The notes beneath the pieces were generated by a model. It did not search any database and was not told the origin of the DNA. It saw only the letters and a list, made by a program, of their open reading frames with translations. Positions 47,470-57,310 of a DNA stretch of 64,000 nucleotides are shown piece after piece; within the stretch, counting starts at the first letter, position 1, and the number at the start of each line of letters is the position of its first letter. Source of the DNA: Rhododendron vialii (Eukaryota; Streptophyta; Magnoliopsida; Ericales; Ericaceae); NCBI RefSeq assembly GCF_030253575.1, contig NC_080557.1:46342501-46406500 (forward strand), written 5' to 3'. The position numbers were made by a program, and so were the translations under genes.

Positions 47470-48072
47470 CTAAGGATTGTACCCAAGCCTGAGCTCCAAA
47501 TCCAATTCATCATCATCTTCATCTCCACCTCTGTTCATCCCCTTATCCTCCTCTTCCTCCTCCTCATCACCACCTTCCCGACTCGCCGAACCACCAAATT
47601 GCAAGCTCAAACCCACGCGCCAATCTTCTCCAAACTGCGGGATCCTTGGACCACCGTCGGACGTGGACGCTGGATAGTACGCCCTATAATTACTATGTTG
47701 CTGCGGCTCATGATGAGTTTGAGCCGCAGCAGAGGAATAATAGTCAAACGGCGGCGGGACGTAGCCCGAAACCGGGTGGTTATAGATTATGTTGTTGATG
47801 GGGTTGGTGTGGTAATTCATCTGCGGGTGGTGATTGTTCGAGTGGATCAAAGCGGGTACCGGGCCGACCGGCCGGTTGTTTTTCGCCCTATCTTTTCGGT
47901 GAATGTTCATGTGGCCGCCCAGCGCCTGGGCCGTGGTGAACCCTCGCTTGCAGAACACGCACTCGTAGGACCGCCCCGCGGCCACGTAGTCCGCGGGCTG
48001 CTCCACTTCTTGATCGGTGCCTGATGAGCTCCTTGAGGATTCTTGATCGTTGTGGTTAGGAGATTTTTCCAT
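47470..48072 (-). CDS. Single C2H2 zinc finger, EAR-motif repressor (TAC1/SUP type)
   Basis: A 200 aa intronless nuclear protein with one plant-specific QALGGH finger: [20 protein letters not shown], ligands C38, C41, H54, H58. The C-terminus [11 protein letters not shown] (190-200) is a DLELRL-type EAR repression motif, which recruits TOPLESS corepressors in this family. The middle is Asn/His/Pro/Tyr-rich and is followed by an acidic block EEEEEED near 172-178. The Cys-Lys-Arg-Gly-Phe finger and [10 protein letters not shown] resemble TAC1-like members more than the SHTW.PR SUPERMAN branch. Start: the only early ATG, preceded by a short leader with a GA tract (48119-48141). Upstream are a 17 bp T run and a 29 bp G run. 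Exact orthology is unresolved. Confidence 0.93.
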   Translation of the reverse strand: MEKSPNHNDQESSRSSSGTDQEVEQPADYVAAGRSYECVFCKRGFTTAQALGGHMNIHRKDRAKNNRPVGPVPALIHSNNHHPQMNYHTNPINNIIYNHPVSGYVPPPFDYYSSAAAQTHHEPQQHSNYRAYYPASTSDGGPRIPQFGEDWRVGLSLQFGGSASREGGDEEEEEEDKGMNRGGDEDDDELDLELRLGYNP

Positions 48073-48223
48073 TTGAGACTTTGATAGAGCTTTTTTTTTA
48101 GAGTGAGATGAAAGGTGGAGGAGAGAGAGAGAGAGAGAGAGTTATAGAGGAGGAGAGAGGATCAACGTTTTTTTTTTTTTTTTTGGGCTGAGTAAGAGGA
48201 TATTGGAATTTGCAATTGGTGAT

Positions 48224-48226
<3 letters not shown>

Positions 48227-48255
<29 letters not shown>
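48227..48255. repeat. G homopolymer of 29 bp
   Basis: An uninterrupted G run 155 bp upstream of the zinc finger start codon, so C-rich on the gene's sense strand. Close by are T runs (48169-48184) and (GA)n (48119-48141). Confidence 0.9.
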
Positions 48256-48309
48256 TGGTGGACAAAACATGACTAGTTAAATCCAAAAGGAAAAAAAAAA
48301 ACATGAGTA

Positions 48310-49040
48310 GGTGCTAAAGAAGTTTTTTTATTTGACTCATTCCGTTAGTTATTTTCTTTAAAAAAATAAAAAAAAAAGACACTTATTCTATTAATTATTT
48401 TCTGAAATAAAAGACTCGTTCTGTTAGCCGGCTGCTAACGGGTTCCGGTTTTAGAAAAACAGATTAAATTCTGCATTTAGTCGGACGTAATGAGAGGATA
48501 TATGATTTTTAATGAGGAGATATATGATTTTATTAGTACGAGTAATTCGTTAATATTATTGGTTCGTTTGGTAACTCGTGAATAAGTAAATAAACAATGG
48601 CTTTCAAACAGTCTGTCAAAAAATAGTTAATTTGTTTTTAACATAGTATTGACATAGTAAACCACTTTCAAAAAAAAAAAAATTTTATTTGCGTTGTTTT
48701 TATTTATAGATCAGTGAGTAAACCGATTACATTTTTGTGTGTGTGTGGTTGAAAGTGAACCACTATCAATTACCCACTAAAAAATTTTACAAATTTTTTT
48801 TTTTAGAACAAAAAATAATTAATGTTTTCATAGCATATTGTGATTTTCTGATATGTATACTTTCCAGGAAACAAGTATTGATGATGATAGTCAACTAAAC
48901 AAGTTTCTGAAAACGTGTTATGTAAATCATCTGAAAACAGGTACTAATTAATTACATTCATGTTTAGTAATTTTTCGATGGATGTATGATCTCTCCACCA
49001 TTATCTCTAATAATATTCAGTCTACCAAACCATAATCAGG
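48310..49040. other. AT-rich intergenic, no gene seen
   Basis: Promoter-side spacer of the zinc finger gene; only homopolymer-rich, low-complexity sequence. Confidence 0.5.
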
Positions 49041-49326
49041 CTCCGTTCTGCTAAGATTTTTATTTTTTAAGTACTTATTTTTTCGTTTTACGAGACAAGT
49101 TATTCTCTCACAATACATCACCTTTAATTCAAAAAATAAGTACTTAATTATTTAAAAAATAAATACTTATTTTAGTTAGCTGAACGGGACCTCGATGAAT
49201 AATTATATACACATAGACAACTTTTTGCATAGTTATTGTGAGAGATGGTAATATATTATGAGACAATGAAATGTCTCATAAAATGGAAAATCAGTATTTA
49301 AAAAATAAAAGCCTTAGCGGAACGAG
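49041..49326. mobile_element. AT-rich MITE, same terminus family
   Basis: The left end GGCTCCGTTCTGCTAAG plus TTTTTATTTTTTAAGTACT pairs with the right end, which reads GGACTCGTTCCGCTAAGG plus TTTTATTTTTTAAATACT on the other strand. A third inverted piece (49165-49195, AGCTGAACGGGACCTC) suggests a nested or rearranged copy. Confidence 0.55.
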
Positions 49327-49387
49327 TCCTTAATATTCATTGAAGAACAATATTGTATTTTTGGTTCCTTTATTTCCAAGAAAACTA

Positions 49388-49562
49388 CTCCTTATGTTCC
49401 AATTTGTTTGTTCCCTTTTTGATTTATGAATGTTTAAAATTGACTATCCAATTTTAAAATCAATGGATAAGATTATGTATATTTTCAAATTAATGAATCA
49501 GATTTGATTTCCTTAATAAATTGGAAACCCGAGATTGAACAAACAAATCAGAACGGAGGGAG
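49388..49562. mobile_element. Stowaway-like MITE
   Basis: CTCCTTATGTTCCAATTTG / TTTGTTCC on the left against CTCCCTCCGTTCTGATTTG / TTTGTTCA read from the right end; TA on both flanks. 175 bp. Confidence 0.75.
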
Positions 49563-50612
49563 TACTTTTTTATTCCTGTATTCCTAACGCGATCGGTTTC
49601 TCATCTTTCTCTCTCCCTCTCTCAACCGATATAAGATTACGTAGGTTAATCTTGATAAATCTTCTTCCTTCCACATGGTTCACTTAATCTTCTACAAATA
49701 ATAATGAGATGAAACAGAGGCGAAATTTTTGGGTGCAAATCAGGTACCACGTGGCGGTATTCAGTGTCCATCCCAATCGTGCAAATTTTCGGACAGTCGA
49801 GATCCTAGTACCATCTCTCTTACTCAGCCGACCACTCTTACTCACCCTATTTGCATCCAAAAAATTCTCCACATAGACAGGTGCAATTTTTGTGGCTTAT
49901 ACTTGTCCAAAACTGAACCTATTAGGTGCAATTTTCCCCTTTTTATAATCCGGTATCCGACCAATAGGGCGACTAATCCGGAGAACCAATCCCTTCGCCC
50001 ATCGACGGGTCCCCATTTACATGCAATTACAAAAACAATGGGTTTACACACCATTGTCCTAATTGGTGTCACCACAATCAACATCGCAAGGATACATGTC
50101 CTGATCACATCAAGTATTAATAAAATTTCATTTTGCTAGAAAAATAAAATTTGTGATTGGTACGTAGGATGATCGATGAAATGAGCTCAGATGCATCAAA
50201 ATCAGTTTGTTATTTGTATCACCTAACTATCTCTGTACTAATAGAAACAGTATAATTGCATGCCAGTTGGAAATTAATTAAATATAAACAAAAGATTTTC
50301 ACTTGCTTTGATTTGATATGTCTAAAATTAATAAGAGGATCTCCAACTAATCCTCTACTATTCTATCTTACAGTGGCATTCTCTTTCTATCACCGTATCC
50401 AAAATCCTCCTCCGTTTGAGATGATGGAATTTTGGTCTGACTGACCTCTTTTTTATAGTTTTGCCTCGGAAACCGTCGGTTACTTTTGTAATCAAAGTAG
50501 CGACGAGCCTTGCTAAGAGAGAGAGGAAGCTTTCCAAGCCATCTTTTCCAGCCAGATAGCGAGCGATCACTCAACGATGAACGCCGGCTGAAAGAGGCCT
50601 GGAATTAATGCC
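49563..50612. other. Spacer; its last 150-250 bp may be mitochondrial in origin
   Basis: No nuclear gene seen. Sequence directly before the trnE remnant (about 50440-50612) has GATGAACGCCGGCTG and an open minus-strand frame, and looks organellar in base composition. Only the tRNA part is a firm match. Confidence 0.35.
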
Positions 50613-50674
50613 TATCCCTTACGGGAATTGAACCCGAGTCTTCAACATGAAAAGACGATGTCCTAACCACTGGA
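50613..50674 (-). pseudogene. trnE-UUC: Mitochondrial tRNA-Glu(UUC) remnant (NUMT)
   Basis: Minus strand reads TCCAGTGGTTAGGACATCG, then TCTTTTCATGTTGAAGAC with anticodon TTC, then GGGTTCAATTCCCGTAAGGG plus ATA. This matches plant mitochondrial trnE-UUC rather than the plastid or nuclear forms, with a few changes in the anticodon and T arms. About 10 bases of the 5' acceptor strand are missing, so it cannot form a full acceptor stem. Evidence of organelle-to-nucleus transfer. Confidence 0.85.
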
Positions 50675-50741
50675 AGCAAAGATAAAATCTATTAACTCGT
50701 GGTGATGAAGTACAAGCAATCAACACAATAAAGCATTATCG

Positions 50742-51470
50742 TGGTATGGTCTTTATGGATTGTGAGAAATAATATGATCTCAGGAATGCTAATCCGGATC
50801 GGGAACAAATTTGTGACTTGATCAAGACTCGTGTGGCTAGCTTTTTGGATCAAAGCAAAAGTACATAACATCCAAGAGTAACTATTCGGTTGAGGACTTG
50901 AAGCTCTGTTTCGAAGGGCCGTGTAGACTGAAGTTTAATTTTCTGAAGTTGGCTGTGCTTTTTTGTGGTTTATGTTTGTTTATGTATTATTAGGCCCCGT
51001 TCTATTAAGTTTCTTACTTTTTAAGTATTTATTTTTTATTTTACAAGACTGATCATTCTCTCACAATTTATCATCTTTAATTCAAATAAGTACTTATTTG
51101 AGGTTATGTTTGGTTATTTGTTATTACTTTTTGCTGCTCTTTCCTCATGGGTCAATTGTTTATTGGTTTCTGTGTCTTGGAGGTTGAGGCTAGCCATTGT
51201 ATGTTTTTGTTGATAGGCAAAGAAATATTATTAGAAATTCGATAATGGCTAGCCATTGTATGTTTGTTGTGGCTTTGTTTTGTTTTTGTCTTTTCATTGT
51301 CTTGATAGCTATGCTTTCGGTGGTGTCTTGCCAACTTATATAGCTTTTATCTTGCGGGGGGCTTTGGTGGCAAGTGATTGTCAGGTGTGTTTGGCCGGTG
51401 CCAACCTCGTTGGAATGCGCGTATCCCGTTGTGATGCCGTCGTGCCTTTCTCCTTTGAATCTCAAAAAAA
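50742..51470 (+). mobile_element. L1-type LINE 3' fragment with exact 17 bp target duplication
   Basis: ACAATAAAGCATTATCG occurs at 50725-50741 and at 51471-51487, bracketing 729 bp that ends in an A-rich run. The 5' part has LINE coding remnants in shifted frames. The 3' part (from 51120) is a G/T-rich LINE tail sharing CCCGTTGTGATGCCG with 3842-3856. An AT-rich MITE fragment (about 50993-51112) is nested within it. Confidence 0.88.
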
Positions 51471-51487
51471 ACAATAAAGCATTATCG

Positions 51488-52121
51488 CCGGGAAAGTTAA
51501 TCCCAAACAGGTTAACACAAACCCAGAAAATAATGCGCAAAGCTAATAATTAACAAAAAGAGACAAAATAGTAGTAGTAAGTTGCCAACAAATTAAAATA
51601 CAAACCCGTAAAGGACCCACACAAAAAAAAACAAGAAAATAGCGGAAAAGAAGCCAACGCAAGAGCATACCTTAATTAAACCAATTTCAGTGCCTCAATT
51701 GGACTTCAATTTGTACTGCTTTTGATCTCAGACCTAATTAATCAGTTTTATAGTAGTTTAGGCAAATTTGGTGCAGAAAACATGCACAATGTGCATAAAA
51801 TTAGGTCTAAATGAAGCACAATGTGTGCCATAGTTTAGAGTCTTTTTTTTTTTTTGACAATTTTCTCTTAATAGTTTAGAGTATCAATTAGGCCTAGTTC
51901 TGATAAAAAAAAAATTAGGCCTAGTTTCCACTGAACTTTTTTCTCTGCAATTTTTTGTCAAAAGTCAAGTTGTTTTGACTAGACTAAAATATCCAACATA
52001 TTTTCTTTCGCTAAACTAGAACAATCAACACATTTTCTACAACTTTTAATTTAGTGAAAACAACTTGACTACAAATAGCTGCTAAAAGTTGTCCACTTTT
52101 TAGCTTACCGAAAACCCCTTA
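51488..52121. other. AT-rich intergenic, no gene seen
   Basis: Short repeats of TTAGGCCTAGTT(C/T) at 51889 and 51915; nothing coding. Confidence 0.5.
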
Positions 52122-52704
52122 GAGCATCTGCATCGGTCTCAGCAAATTTTGGGCCAAATTTAACCCCAAAAATCACTTTTCTACTTTAGCAAGTCACTTT
52201 TTTGAAAGCACATTACATCAGACTATTTATTCTAATTTTATGGTATTAAACAATTCTTTCTTTCTACTTCTACTTATCTATTCAAATATCTTTTTAATTT
52301 TTATCTCTTTTATTTTCTTACTTTAAAAAAAACAGAATTTAGAAAACATATATACCCATATTCGTTAGTGCTGATTTTTTATCGATCTCATTAAAAAAAA
52401 GTTTTAAAATTGATGAATATTTTTTTGTATTGTCGTGGGGCCCGAAAATAGGCCCCACTAACCATGCGGTGAATATATGCAATGGGGGTGTGTGCGGGTG
52501 ATCCTAGCATTTTTGCTCGGAGTCCCATGCGTACAAGTAGTATAATAATAAACTAATGAATAGAGGATGAACAGTTGATAGTCAAAAGAAAAGAGGCATT
52601 GTTCCATTTCTATTTTTCCACGAGCTTGAAGAGAGTCCAATGCAAACCATATTTTGTGCTTTAGCCAAAAGAGGAGTTTGCCTCTTCTTCTGATGTAAAT
52701 GCTC
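52122..52704. mobile_element. PIF/Harbinger-like MITE with TTA target site
   Basis: TTA|GAGCATCTGCATCGG on the left; GATGTAAATGCTC|TTA on the right. 583 bp, AT-rich and non-coding. The right part contains a short stem (CCAAAAGAGGAG..GCCTCTTCTTCTGATG). Confidence 0.75.
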
Positions 52705-52778
52705 TTAGAACATGCATGTTCTTGACGGGCTTCATGGGAAATCCATTATTCTAATTTTATTCATTAAGCTAATACTAA

Positions 52779-53023
52779 GGTTCCGTTCCGGAACCAAAAA
52801 TAAGTCTTTACAGTATTTTTTAAGAAGACAATTTCAAGCTCAAAAATTATAAGTTTATCGAAATCTAAAAATATACAATATGAATTTTGTTTTGGAAGAT
52901 CTTGATGAGATCTTTTATACGATGCAAAAAAAATTAAAAAAATATTTTTCATTTACTTTATTTTTGAGATTAAAAATGTGAAATAAGCTGCTTATTTTTT
53001 AAGAAAGTTTCTGGAACGGAGCC
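52779..53023. mobile_element. AT-rich MITE with TAA target site
   Basis: TAA|GGTTCCGTTCCGGAAC on the left; TTTCTGGAACGGAGCC|TAA on the right. 245 bp. Clearest member of the GTTCCG-terminus family in this window, and its TAA sites suggest a Harbinger relation. Confidence 0.8.
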
Positions 53024-53459
53024 TAAGTTAATGAACCTACACTGATTTGTTATGATATTTTTTTAAGACACTTATGTTAATTAATGAGATATATATACAC
53101 ACACACACACACACTAGCTAGTACTACTATATATTTTAATCAATCAATTAAAGATGGGTGAGTGAAGTTCAGCCAGCTTGCAATTGCTTTCTCAACATGC
53201 TATCGACGGACCTATAGTCTTCTAATAAAAACAGGAAGGGGCGGCCCAGTAGTAGGCCGGATAGCAATCGAGACAATCGCGTTGTACTTCCTGGGTACTT
53301 CCACATGTAAATAAGTAGTACTCCAGTAAAAGGGCAGGAGGTCCCATGCACTTGCCTCATTTTGGTTGCTAGCTAAGTGGCCGCTTATCCATGTGTACAG
53401 AAAAAACTGGGTACGTTTAAGCTAGGAAGAGGTCACGTGCTGACAATTACAAATTTACA

Positions 53460-53463
<4 letters not shown>

Positions 53464-53509
<46 letters not shown>
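53464..53509. repeat. (TC)n microsatellite, 46 bp
   Basis: Uninterrupted TC run. A (CA)n run is at 53096-53115. Confidence 0.95.
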
Positions 53510-53513
<4 letters not shown>

Positions 53514-53677
53514 GCTAATTGCAGGCCAGTAGAAGGAGAATTATAATTAGAGAGCAGGTTTCTAATCCCAATTGTCTGGTGTCCTTTTGTAAATGGCGCC
53601 ATGTTTACATGGAAAGTGGCAGCACTGAGACATCACCAACGAGAATTCATTTTTCTACTACTTCCAAAATACTACTA

Positions 53678-53905
53678 CATCCGTCCCTATTTAATTGTTT
53701 ATTGCGATTTTACGTGTATTTTCAACGGTTTATAACTCTCGACGTATATTGCTAAAAATATGCAATATGAATTTTGTTTGATAGATCTCAATTTTTTCTA
53801 TAAAACAATGATTTTAAAAATATAAAACATAATATACGTTGAGAGATATAAGATATTGAAAATGCACGCAAAATCGTAGTAGACAATTAAATAGGGACGA
53901 GAGAA
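53678..53905. mobile_element. Stowaway-like MITE
   Basis: TA|CATCCGTCCCTATTTAATTG on the left mirrored by CAATTAAATAGGGACGAGAG..TA on the right. Inner arms (TATAACTCTCGACGTATATT / AATATACGTTGAGAGATATA) also pair, so nearly the whole element is a hairpin. Confidence 0.8.
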
Positions 53906-53929
53906 TACTAATTAATAATACCCAACGTA

Positions 53930-54500
53930 TCAACATCATGATAGTATATTGTTTACACCCGGCAATTCTGCAGCTTGAAGGGGAGTAATCATTCGTGGTT
54001 GGCACCGCCTCGTGGTACAGCTCCAACACGATCTTATTCACTTCACATTTTTGTGGGTCTTGGTAGTGTGCCCCTCGGATATATGTGATGGATGAGGGTG
54101 TTAGGAGCACTGTCACGGGATTGGGAGATGCTGCCAAGCGGGGTGTTAGGGGCACTGCCACGAGATTGAGAGATACTGCCAAGCACCCCCATTTGGCAAC
54201 AGTGTCGATTGAGCGGCTGATCTGACTGTTCATCTCAGGAATCGGCAGCTTGGGTCTTTGACCGAGTAATGGACGATTTAGATCTATATGTGCTCAAATT
54301 CACCGAGCCGTTCATGCCGAGATGAACGACTGGATGCCACTCGGCACCCTGCCTGACAGCATCCCCGGGTTCACGGCCACATGGTGGCATCACTCCAAGA
54401 TCACCAAATAATCTTTCCTTTGGAGGGACCCAGCTACGCCTTTTTTCAAATTGAGCCTTATGTCTCAATCACTTGGGATCGGCTAAGCCTTTTTCAATAA
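53930..54500. repeat. GC-richer island with a 45 bp tandem repeat, unknown origin
   Basis: A unit starting GGGTGTTAGG(A/G)GCACTG occurs at 54096-54140 and 54141-54185. The island is clearly less AT-rich than its flanks, contains small palindromes (CGAGCCGTTCATGCCGAGATGAACG) and ends GGGATCGGCTAAGCC. No protein domain recognised; probably a decayed repeat. Confidence 0.4.
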
Positions 54501-54524
54501 GTAAAATTTACTTAATTCATTTGT

Positions 54525-55560
54525 GAAACAATAAAATGAATCGCCTGCGTTGATTTGCTACTATTCGTTTGATCCATCTCAACGACTACTTCTAGTTAAC
54601 TAATTAAATTCAAAACACTTCTACTTAGTTTAGTTTATTTGTTTTATGCATGAAATCAGTACGTATATAAAGAATAGGAACAACATACAAGATATACGTG
54701 AAAAAAAAAAAAATCGAATTCGATCCTTGGACCGTCAATCTCTAAAATCCTCCTTGATTGTCCTCGAGTGGTTTCAGAAAACGCAACGGTCTGGCTGTCC
54801 AAACAAAACCGAGATACAAAATACATATCGAGCTCGCTCGAGTCATCTATTAAATCTCCCTGGATGAGATTCTGCAATAAAATTACCATCACGAGAAGAG
54901 GGAAAATATAAATATATAATCAAGAAATTTGCGTCATCTGCGAAAAACATAAATAGAATCGCTAGCTTGCGTTGATTTTTTACTGTGTAGATTGATCGAT
55001 CTCCACCACTAGTACTTTCAATTAAATAATTAAATTCCGATGACTCTACTAATTATTATCTTAATTTATTTGCATGAAATCCGTACGTAAAGAATAAGAC
55101 CTAACAAATTGGTAAACGTTATAAAAAAAAAAAAAAAAAACTTCAAGATAAGGACAAATCACGGGAAGAAGGAAGATATTGTAATTGAGTCGCAGATTCA
55201 ACGAGTTTCTTTAAACGAAAAAAGTTATAAAAAAAAAAAACTCATTGCATCTGCAAATCAATTACATACAAATCCTCAAACTTTGTTATGCCACATTTTG
55301 TCGAATCTATGCGAATCGTTCCAAGTGATATCTTCTTCTAGATTCGAATCGATCCTTAGAATTAATCCTTCGCTGGAATTCTAAATCCTTCTAATATTAA
55401 CCTCGAGCGGCCTCAAAAAATTTATCCGTTTCGACGTCTATTTCATCCTAGCAAAAATGAGATATAAAATAAAAGAATTAATCTTACCCATTCGAATTGG
55501 ATTAGTACAAGGGAAAATTAAATTAGTCATATTGCTTGATCAAATTCCAATTTAGTTTTG
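54525..55560. repeat. Diverged tandem duplication, two ~400 bp blocks
   Basis: 54525-54900 and 54945-55560 share an ordered set of strings: AGAATCGC..GCGTTGATTT, ATTAAATT, GCATGAAATC(A/C)GTACGTA, AAAGAATA, an A run, CCTCGAG(T/C)GG, and GAGATA(C/T)AAAATA. The second copy has expanded A runs (55120-55140, 55226-55240). Confidence 0.65.
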
Positions 55561-55662
55561 CTTCTAAGGTGGAGGAGACAAAAACTCACAGAGTGGTTCA
55601 AAAGGACGACGAGACAAAGAAATTACGTCGGTGATTAATTAAGTAAATGTTGTCTGCTATCC

Positions 55663-55877
55663 AATTGGATTCACCCGGAGGATGACTTAGGGATTTGCTT
55701 CTTCCTAATGTCTTAGATTCGAAACCTTTCAGATGTTATCAACTCATTCGAAACTAGTGTTTACAGAACTTTGCTATGACTTTAATTGAGAATCCCTCAA
55801 ATGAACGGCAGGATCGGGTCCCTTACGAATAATCGAGGTGCGGTTAAGCTGGTCCGGAAACCTGAATTATCAAAAAA
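55663..55877 (+). mobile_element. tRNA-derived SINE-like element, copy 2
   Basis: Box B-like GATTCGAAACC at 55730; the 3' end is GGTCCGGAAACCTGAATTATC plus an A run. Aligns with copy 1 at 45745. Confidence 0.6.
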
Positions 55878-56149
55878 AGTAGTAGAGTGAGATTAAGATG
55901 TGATTGTAGTTTGATTAGTGACAAATTAAGTCTACGTAGAAATTGAAGAGGAGAGAGATTGGATTTATGGTTAAGGACAATTAGAAGATCGAATATGGAC
56001 GATAACAACATCAGTGTTACAACTGCTACTACTCATTTATCAAATTATTGGTCCACGATTATTTTGAAATTCCACGGTTAACAGGAATAAGGACAGGATT
56101 CCAGTGACAATCCCAATCTGGTTTTTTCAGATCCGGTGGGTGATAGTGG

Positions 56150-56765
56150 TGGGCAAATAAATTTTTTATTTTTGGTTGTGTACGTGTTTGGTTCTCGATA
56201 GTGGTATCTAGTGCTCACCGTGGTCGAGTGTTTTTCGTCAGGTTTTGCTGACGGTTGCTTTCCCTCGCGCTAGAGCCTGCCGTGACAGCGGAGGCTCACC
56301 CCTGGGTGGCATCCAATGCTTTTGGTTCTGGCATTGTAGGGCTAGCCGACGTTCTGTCGCCGGCATTTGTCCTTCTCGTCCTAAGCTGATTTGGGATAGC
56401 AGTTCCTTGGTGGTTTAGGTACGGTTTTCGTTGTAGGTGTTTTGAGAATCCACGGTGATATTACGATTATGCATTGATTGGAGTCTGTGGTCCTTGGATG
56501 TCTTTTTCTTTGTCGTTGGCTGGTTCCATTGACTGACACGAAGTGTCGGTTCTGCTAGTGCAGTGTGTTGTGCCTTGATGAAAGTAATTAGGTAGCCATT
56601 TCTAATGTAATTTGTTTTTTTTCTTTTTTGTTAGCTGGGATGCTCAAGATTTTCTTATCTTTGCAACGTTTGATGAATTTCATTGCAAGTGCCGTTGAGC
56701 TTTTGAAATGATATAATTGTGATTGCATTGTAGGGGAAAAAAAAAAGAAAAAGGTTTTTCTGTGG
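56150..56765 (+). mobile_element. Possible LINE 3' tail, G/T-rich
   Basis: T/G-rich, non-coding, with the composition of plant L1 3' ends (TGTCTTTTTCTTTGTCG, GCTAGTGCAGTG, ATGAAAGTAATT) and an A-rich run at 56739-56752. No target duplication found, so tentative. Confidence 0.35.
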
Positions 56766-56903
56766 CAACAAAATCCTCTAAACTGGGCCTCTTTCTTCAT
56801 CCGACTTAAACTGGGGCAGATGGCCTCCACCAGCCCAAGATATCCACCAAATCCCATCCTGACTGTTCATCCCCGTGCTCAATTGCTAAAAACAATCAGA
56901 AAT

Positions 56904-57310
56904 GATATTGGTACCGACCTCCCGGTACCGAAATCGTACCGCCGGCCGCCGGTGGGCCGTCTCCGGCCACCGGACGGCCGATCCGAGCCGTCCAAAAATT
57001 TTAAAAAAAAAAAACGAGGGGGCCTACGCGGGAATCAACGGCATCCGAGGTGTGTAAGGTGCTTGATCCGAGCACCCTTTTTTCGTGTATATATGTATAT
57101 TCGCGGGAATATACATATATACACGAAAAAAGGGTGCTCGGATCAAGCACCTTACACACCTCGGATGCCGTTGATTCCCGCGTAGGCCCCCTCGTTTTTT
57201 TTTTTTAAAATTTTTGGACGGCTCGGATCGGCCGTCCGGTGGCCGGAGACGGCCCACCGGCGGCCGGCGGTACGATTTCGGTACCGGGGAGGTCGGTACA
57301 TGTAGCACTA
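56904..57310. mobile_element. GC-rich near-perfect palindromic foldback element
   Basis: Two arms of about 195 bp (to 57102 and from 57107) are almost exact reverse complements around a 4 bp centre (GCGG). From the outside in: GTACCGACCTCCC, CGGTACCGAAATCGTACC, GCCGGCCGCCGGTGGGCC, CGTCTCCGGCCACCGGACGG, an A run, GGGGCCTACGCGGGAATC, GAGCACCC, then GTGTATATATGTATATTC. Because of the symmetry, both strands encode the same hypothetical 90 aa frame. The outer end (about ATGCTATATGTACC) recurs at 63770, where a diverged copy starts. No transposase; family not recognised. Confidence 0.85.

Noticed and set aside
49684..50139. 136-codon plus frame
   Set aside because: No domain; mirrored by a minus frame; spacer sequence.
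50613..50674. Functional tRNA-Glu gene
   Set aside because: The 5' acceptor strand is missing, so no acceptor stem can form.
51190..51540. 116-codon minus frame
   Set aside because: It is antisense to the LINE tail and includes its target duplication.
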